Source: JAYGED01 sp046582565 (lineage in GTDB: Bacteria > Pseudomonadota > Alphaproteobacteria > JAAXGF01). Taken from it: DNA of 10,477 nt. The DNA is taken from NCBI GenBank assembly GCA_046582565.1, contig JAYGED010000307.1, forward strand, positions 1-10,477, given 5' to 3'. Below the pieces are notes generated by a model, which searched no databases, was not told the origin of the DNA, and was given only the letters and a program-made list of their open reading frames with translations. Of this stretch, positions 6,963 through 10,477 are shown in pieces (position 1 is the first letter of the stretch; every line of letters begins with the position of its first letter). The translations under genes were made by a program, and so were the position numbers.

Positions 6963-8891
6963 CTATTTAGCGGTCATGGTGTGGATGCCGTCCCAGTTTT
7001 TGGGCGGCTGGGCGATCAGTTCATCGCAGGCTTCGGCCATGGCGAGGGCGGCTGTGTCGTCTCCAAGCGACTGAAACCCTTTCAACGCATCGGCGAACCC
7101 CCCGGCCCGGTAAAGCGCTAAGGCCTCGGCGTAACAGCGATAATGTTCCTGCGGCTCGCTCGCCTCGCCTGAGGGTGCCCCCAGCAGTTCGAAGATACGG
7201 GTGCCGCCTTCACGGCCCTTGACCCGAACCGTGTCCAGCTCTCGCACCCGATAGCGGTCATCAATCAGGTCCAGGGTCGTCTCGTCGATGATAATGCGGG
7301 TGCCATACACCTTGTTCACGCCCTCGAGCCGGGCGGCCAGGTTCACCGTGTCGCCGATGCAGGTGTAATCCTGGGCTTGATCGCACCCGATGTTGCCGAC
7401 GATAACCTCGCCGGTGGCCACGCCGATGCGGACATGAATGGGCGGCAGCCCCCGGGCATGCCACTCCTCGCGCATGCCGATAAGGACAGCCTGCATGCCG
7501 ATGGCGGCGTTGCAGGCCAACTCGGCATGGTTACCCTTGGTCAGGGGCGGCCCCCAGAAGGCCATGATGCCGTCGCCCAGATACTTGTCCAGAATGCCAT
7601 CGTTGCCCGCTATTTGGGCGGCCATGGCGCCGAGATATTCGTTCAGAAAGCCGACCAGCTCTTCGGCGTTCATGCCCTCGCTTATGGTGGTGAAACCTTT
7701 GATATCGCTGAACAACAACGTCTGAATTCGCCGCGTTCCCTGCTGCTGAAGATGCTCCGGGTCTTCCATGATATCGGCAACGATTGAAGGGTGGACATAT
7801 TTGCCGAATAGATTGCGAATTTGCTCTTTTTCCTTCAGGCCGCCGGACATTTCGTTGAAGGCGCGGGCCAGTTGACCGACTTCGTCGCGGGATCGATTGT
7901 TCACCGTGTAATCGTAGTTACCTTCCAGGATTTCCTTGGTGCCCTGAACAAGCATCCGGATCGGCTGCACGATGCGCCCGGTCAGGAACAGAATAACCAC
8001 CAGCCCGACACCCAGCGCCGCCACGCCGAGCGCGAATATTTTCCATTGCAGGGAGACGAACGGCGCCATTGCCTTGTCCAAGCTGGCCACGAACAAATAC
8101 CCGGCGGGACGGCCTGCCTTGTCAAATTCGCCCGTGAGCCCGATGTAACGTTCCTGTTCGAAAATAAAAGACTCATCCCCACCGCCTGCCCTGGCGGCTT
8201 CGAGAAGGGCACGGGCGCGGTCAGGCGGCGCATTGGACGCCACCGGCCGGCCTTCGATGTGAAAAACAACACTGACGCTGGAGCCTGCGTCATCGAGCAG
8301 ATCATTGACCCATTCGTCATCGATCAGGATGCCGACGGAAACCACGCCGAGCGCGTAATCGTCGGAAAGGGATTCCTTCAGCGGCACGTTGACCGTATTC
8401 ATTAACTCATCGCCGAACGTCAGTACCCGCGATATCTCTTCGCCCTCATCGAGAATATCGATCAGCAGATCATCGACATGAGGTTCCTCGATCTGCGCCG
8501 AGACAAGCTCAAGATGTTTCTCGCGATCGACATTCAGAAGTTCTGGCCAGGTCGAAGCGCCGCGCACGGCCATATCCTCATCGATCACGAACACCAGATC
8601 GGCCTGGGTGTCGAAGCTGATTTCCTCGGCGAAGGAGAAATAGTTGTCTTTCACCTGTTGCAGGAAAGAGCGGTATTTCTGATTCGACGTGATGGTGCGG
8701 ACCAGTTTCAGTAAGCTGGCCCGCTCGGTTTCGAATTTTCTATCAAAACCTATTCTCGTTGACCGGAGCTGGCTGGTAATCTGGGTGGTCTGGAATTCCG
8801 TGGTCTGGGAATTGGTGTAATAGATCGTCCCTCCCATCAACAGGACAAGGATACCGAAGAACGCCGCAAAGATTTTTCCGCGAAGACCCAT
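6963..8891 (-). CDS. Membrane-bound class III adenylate cyclase with CACHE-like sensor and HAMP domain
   Basis: A 642-residue transmembrane enzyme predicted to make cAMP from ATP in response to an extracytoplasmic signal. Order: TM1 (about 8-28), an extracytoplasmic sensor region of about 255 residues resembling a CACHE-type fold (about 29-283), TM2 (about 284-304), HAMP (about 305-357), a cyclase coupling segment with LFGKYVHPSIV (361-371), the class III catalytic domain (about 388-570), and a C-terminal helical tail with a TPR-like stretch (580-625). Catalytic residues are complete. Metal-binding D396 (FSDIKGF) and D440 (GDGIMAFWG), transition-state N517 and R521 (GDTVNLAARLE), and purine-selecting K436 and T510 are all in place. 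Lys plus Thr is the adenylate, not guanylate, pattern in bacteria. It is the last gene of a three-gene operon, 25 bp after the preceding stop, with a weak ribosome site. Sensor ligand is unknown; operon partners hint at a copper- or redox-related cue. Confidence 0.93.
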   Translation of the reverse strand: MGLRGKIFAAFFGILVLLMGGTIYYTNSQTTEFQTTQITSQLRSTRIGFDRKFETERASLLKLVRTITSNQKYRSFLQQVKDNYFSFAEEISFDTQADLVFVIDEDMAVRGASTWPELLNVDREKHLELVSAQIEEPHVDDLLIDILDEGEEISRVLTFGDELMNTVNVPLKESLSDDYALGVVSVGILIDDEWVNDLLDDAGSSVSVVFHIEGRPVASNAPPDRARALLEAARAGGGDESFIFEQERYIGLTGEFDKAGRPAGYLFVASLDKAMAPFVSLQWKIFALGVAALGVGLVVILFLTGRIVQPIRMLVQGTKEILEGNYDYTVNNRSRDEVGQLARAFNEMSGGLKEKEQIRNLFGKYVHPSIVADIMEDPEHLQQQGTRRIQTLLFSDIKGFTTISEGMNAEELVGFLNEYLGAMAAQIAGNDGILDKYLGDGIMAFWGPPLTKGNHAELACNAAIGMQAVLIGMREEWHARGLPPIHVRIGVATGEVIVGNIGCDQAQDYTCIGDTVNLAARLEGVNKVYGTRIIIDETTLDLIDDRYRVRELDTVRVKGREGGTRIFELLGAPSGEASEPQEHYRCYAEALALYRAGGFADALKGFQSLGDDTAALAMAEACDELIAQPPKNWDGIHTMTAK

Positions 8892-8916
8892 GGCAAACCG
8901 TTAGATAGTGAAGAAA

Positions 8917-9711
8917 TTAGCGAACGATGGTGTCGACCGACAAGACTCCATCCACTTGGGTACGCTGCCCCTCCACGATGGTGACTTTCTGGTTCAGGGA
9001 GCCGAGCCGCCAGTACCAGAACAAAAGATCGTATTCGCCCGGAGGCACATCGAGAAATTCATAGCTGGACCCGCTCTGAATACGCCGGCTTTGCAGCCCT
9101 TCACGGGACAGCACCGCCACACTCAGGCGCTCATCCTCGTCGGTGGCCAGTTCCAGGTCGCCGACCAGTTCCACGGTCATGTCGGCGCTGTCGCCGGGGG
9201 CCAGTTCGGGCACATCCTGAATATCGCCGCCGTTGATGTCGGCAAGAAAGAAGGTCAACGGCTGGGTGCTTTCGTTTTTGATGTGAATGATATCACCCTT
9301 GGCGACGGCGAGCGCCTCAGGATGCAGGCCGCCATCTTTTTTGGCTTTCACTTCGTGCCGATTGCCCGGTTCGGCCGCCGGGTTCAGCAAGATTGCATAC
9401 ACCTCGATACGCCCGTAATTGACCATGGTCTCGTTGTAGACAATTTTACCGCTGGAGGAGAAGCTTCCGTAAGAATCTGCATTACCTTCGTTCAGGCCGC
9501 TATCCTGCGCCTTATCCTTGGCTTTTTTGAGATAATCTTTATGTGGACGCGCCTTGATTTCTCCGACGACGGCCCCCGTCCCTTCGGCCAGTCGCTGCTG
9601 TTGTGGGGCGGCGCAGCCGCCGGCCAGAACCGCAACCGGCAAAGCCCACATCCCCGCCATAATCACCGCGGCAAACGCGCGACATAAATATTTCTTCACA
9701 GAGCTAGACAC
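8917..9711 (-). CDS. Exported cupredoxin-like / carboxypeptidase-regulatory-like protein, function unknown (possible lipoprotein)
   Basis: A 264-residue exported protein I do not recognise by name. A basic start and hydrophobic stretch (about 11-30) lead to AGGC at 30-33. Cys33 could be lipidated, but Ala at -3 makes the lipobox poor, so simple cleavage is also possible. A Lys-rich region (53-67) precedes a beta-sandwich segment (about 98-185) with the cupredoxin-like phrase AVAKGDIIHIKNESTQPLTF and an APGDSADMTVEL strand. No Cys occurs after residue 33, so a type-1 copper site of its own is absent. The C-terminal part (about 195-260) ends in a DVPPGEYDLLFWYWR motif, common in carboxypeptidase-regulatory-like or CnaB-type repeats on secreted proteins. 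The GTG start (9709-9711) shares its G with the TAG stop of the upstream cupredoxin gene (TAGTG), implying translational coupling. A GTG at 9699 is a possible alternative. Likely a periplasmic or surface partner of the cupredoxin and the cyclase sensor; that is inference. Confidence 0.75.
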   Translation of the reverse strand: MSSSVKKYLCRAFAAVIMAGMWALPVAVLAGGCAAPQQQRLAEGTGAVVGEIKARPHKDYLKKAKDKAQDSGLNEGNADSYGSFSSSGKIVYNETMVNYGRIEVYAILLNPAAEPGNRHEVKAKKDGGLHPEALAVAKGDIIHIKNESTQPLTFFLADINGGDIQDVPELAPGDSADMTVELVGDLELATDEDERLSVAVLSREGLQSRRIQSGSSYEFLDVPPGEYDLLFWYWRLGSLNQKVTIVEGQRTQVDGVLSVDTIVR

Positions 9712-10367
9712 TACTCAGTAGCTTTTTTCTTGCGTTTGCGGCTGATTTCCAGGCTGACGCTATCGACCGAGCCGTCGGAAACCGACACATCCACAGGTTC
9801 AGCAGCATAGCGCCGGTGGGAAATGGCGGCGTTCAATTTCCAGGCGCCTTCGGGGACATTTTTCAGGGTAAAGGTCCCTGGTTCCTCCATCAGCATATAA
9901 AACGGCGACGGCACGACGACGATGGTGCCTTCCATGAATTTATGCACGGAACAATAATATTTGACGGTACCGGGCTCGGGAAAATCGACAACCAGTTCGG
10001 ACCCAACACTGGCCAGCCCGACATCGAACTTGCGCGTACGGCTAAGGGAATAGACGTTGTGGTCGATTTCCTGATCTTCGTCGTTGACGAAGATGACCGA
10101 ACTGCCGGCGACGACGACCATGACGGACGGGTTAAAAACCCGGCCCTTCTGGGTCACCCTATAATTCTTGACGGCCTCGGCCGCTTTTTCATCGGCGGGC
10201 TCCAGGTAGATGACCATATTTTTCAGTTTTTTGCCGCCGGCGACCGTGATTTCACCGGAGACGGACGCAGCCATCGCCGTCGCCGAAAAAGCGGCAACCG
10301 CCATCGACAGAGCCACAATTACAGTTACGGAACAGACAAAGGATCTTTGCTTGCCTTTTCGGACCAT
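9711..10367 (-). CDS. Exported type-1 copper cupredoxin (plastocyanin-like, methylamine-utilisation-protein family)
   Basis: A 218-residue secreted or periplasmic cupredoxin. A signal peptide (about 1-33, ending ATAMA) is followed by a short beta domain (SGEITVAGGKKLKN, 36-50), then a blue-copper domain (about 70-152). The copper ligands are visible: H103 in DHNVYS, C139 and H142 in YYCSVHKFM, and M145. The C-x2-H-x2-M spacing is that of plastocyanin-like proteins often annotated as 'methylamine utilization protein'; such proteins usually carry electrons or bind copper, and the label does not imply methylotrophy. A C-terminal carboxypeptidase-regulatory-like segment (FTLKNVPEGAWKLNA, 166-180) and a basic tail (KRKKK, 211-215) follow. 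I choose the ATG at 10367 because GGAGG lies about 7 bases upstream; the in-frame ATG at 10409 lacks a site and would spoil the signal peptide. It is first in the operon, upstream of the coupled cupredoxin-like gene and the adenylate cyclase. A redox or copper-sensing role for the operon is inferred. Confidence 0.88.
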   Translation of the reverse strand: MVRKGKQRSFVCSVTVIVALSMAVAAFSATAMAASVSGEITVAGGKKLKNMVIYLEPADEKAAEAVKNYRVTQKGRVFNPSVMVVVAGSSVIFVNDEDQEIDHNVYSLSRTRKFDVGLASVGSELVVDFPEPGTVKYYCSVHKFMEGTIVVVPSPFYMLMEEPGTFTLKNVPEGAWKLNAAISHRRYAAEPVDVSVSDGSVDSVSLEISRKRKKKATE

Positions 10368-10386
10368 ATACCCCTCCAAGCAATGA

Positions 10387-10405
10387 TTGTTCGATTCATG
10401 AACAA
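10387..10405. repeat. Inverted repeat in the leader of the cupredoxin-cyclase operon
   Basis: TTGTTC (10387-10392) and GAACAA (10400-10405) are exact complements around 7 bp, and the 8-bp palindrome TTCATGAA (10395-10402) overlaps the right arm. The element lies 20-38 bp before the cupredoxin ATG. It could be an operator for a dimeric regulator, or in RNA a weak hairpin near the ribosome site. Confidence 0.4.
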
Positions 10406-10454
10406 CCATCCAGAACCCGAAGCATTGATCTAACTTCAGCCCTTAATTGGTAAC

Positions 10455-10460
10455 ATTTTA
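10455..10460 (-). promoter_or_regulatory. Candidate -10 element of the cupredoxin operon
   Basis: Read on the minus strand, TAAAAT matches the sigma-70 -10 consensus at five of six positions. Its -35 at 17 bp would lie just outside the right edge, so the call cannot be completed. Transcription would start near 10448, giving a leader of about 80 nt that contains the inverted repeat at 10387-10405. Confidence 0.25.
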
Positions 10461-10477
10461 CTGAGAACCTTCAAATC

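Overview
The window reads as ordinary chromosomal DNA of a GC-rich proteobacterium (roughly 60% GC by eye). It is most likely an alphaproteobacterium, perhaps a Rhodospirillales-like lineage. This rests on the style of the proteins (Tat-exported branched-chain amino acid-type binding protein, DadA/PuuB-like oxidases, class III cyclases), on dense gene packing, and on a tRNA-His that keeps the usual G-1:C73 pair, which several other alphaproteobacterial orders have lost. There is no sign of a phage, transposon, integrase, CRISPR array or plasmid function. The lineage is an inference, not a measurement.

Layout, left to right. (1) 37-1389, minus: a Tat-exported periplasmic binding protein of the Leu/Ile/Val ABC type, ending in a probable intrinsic terminator. 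(2) 1474-2919, minus: a polytopic membrane protein of unknown function. It starts 26 bp after a tRNA-His gene (2946-3022, minus). (3) 3111-4412, plus: a DAO-family FAD oxidoreductase, divergent from the tRNA. (4) 4414-5571, minus: a kynurenine/methionine-type PLP aminotransferase, tail to tail with the oxidase across 1 bp. (5) 5798-6958, plus: a second fold-type I aminotransferase, head to head with the first across 226 bp that hold an inverted repeat. (6) 6963-10367, minus: a tight three-gene operon in the order type-1 copper cupredoxin, exported cupredoxin-like protein without copper ligands, membrane-bound CACHE-like/HAMP class III adenylate cyclase. It is tail to tail with the second aminotransferase across 4 bp.

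The left two thirds is a loose neighbourhood for uptake and breakdown of amino acids or amines: a binding protein, an amine or amino-acid oxidase, and two transaminases. These genes are separately promoted and alternate in strand, so they are not one operon. The right third is the most interesting unit. A secreted or periplasmic copper protein and an exported partner are translationally coupled to each other and lie just upstream of a cyclase with a large extracytoplasmic sensor region. This suggests, without proving, a periplasmic copper- or redox-linked input to cAMP signalling. Several short inverted repeats lie in the intergenic regions (3060-3074, 5684-5704, 10387-10405) and are candidate operators. 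No gene-free stretch exceeds 300 bp.
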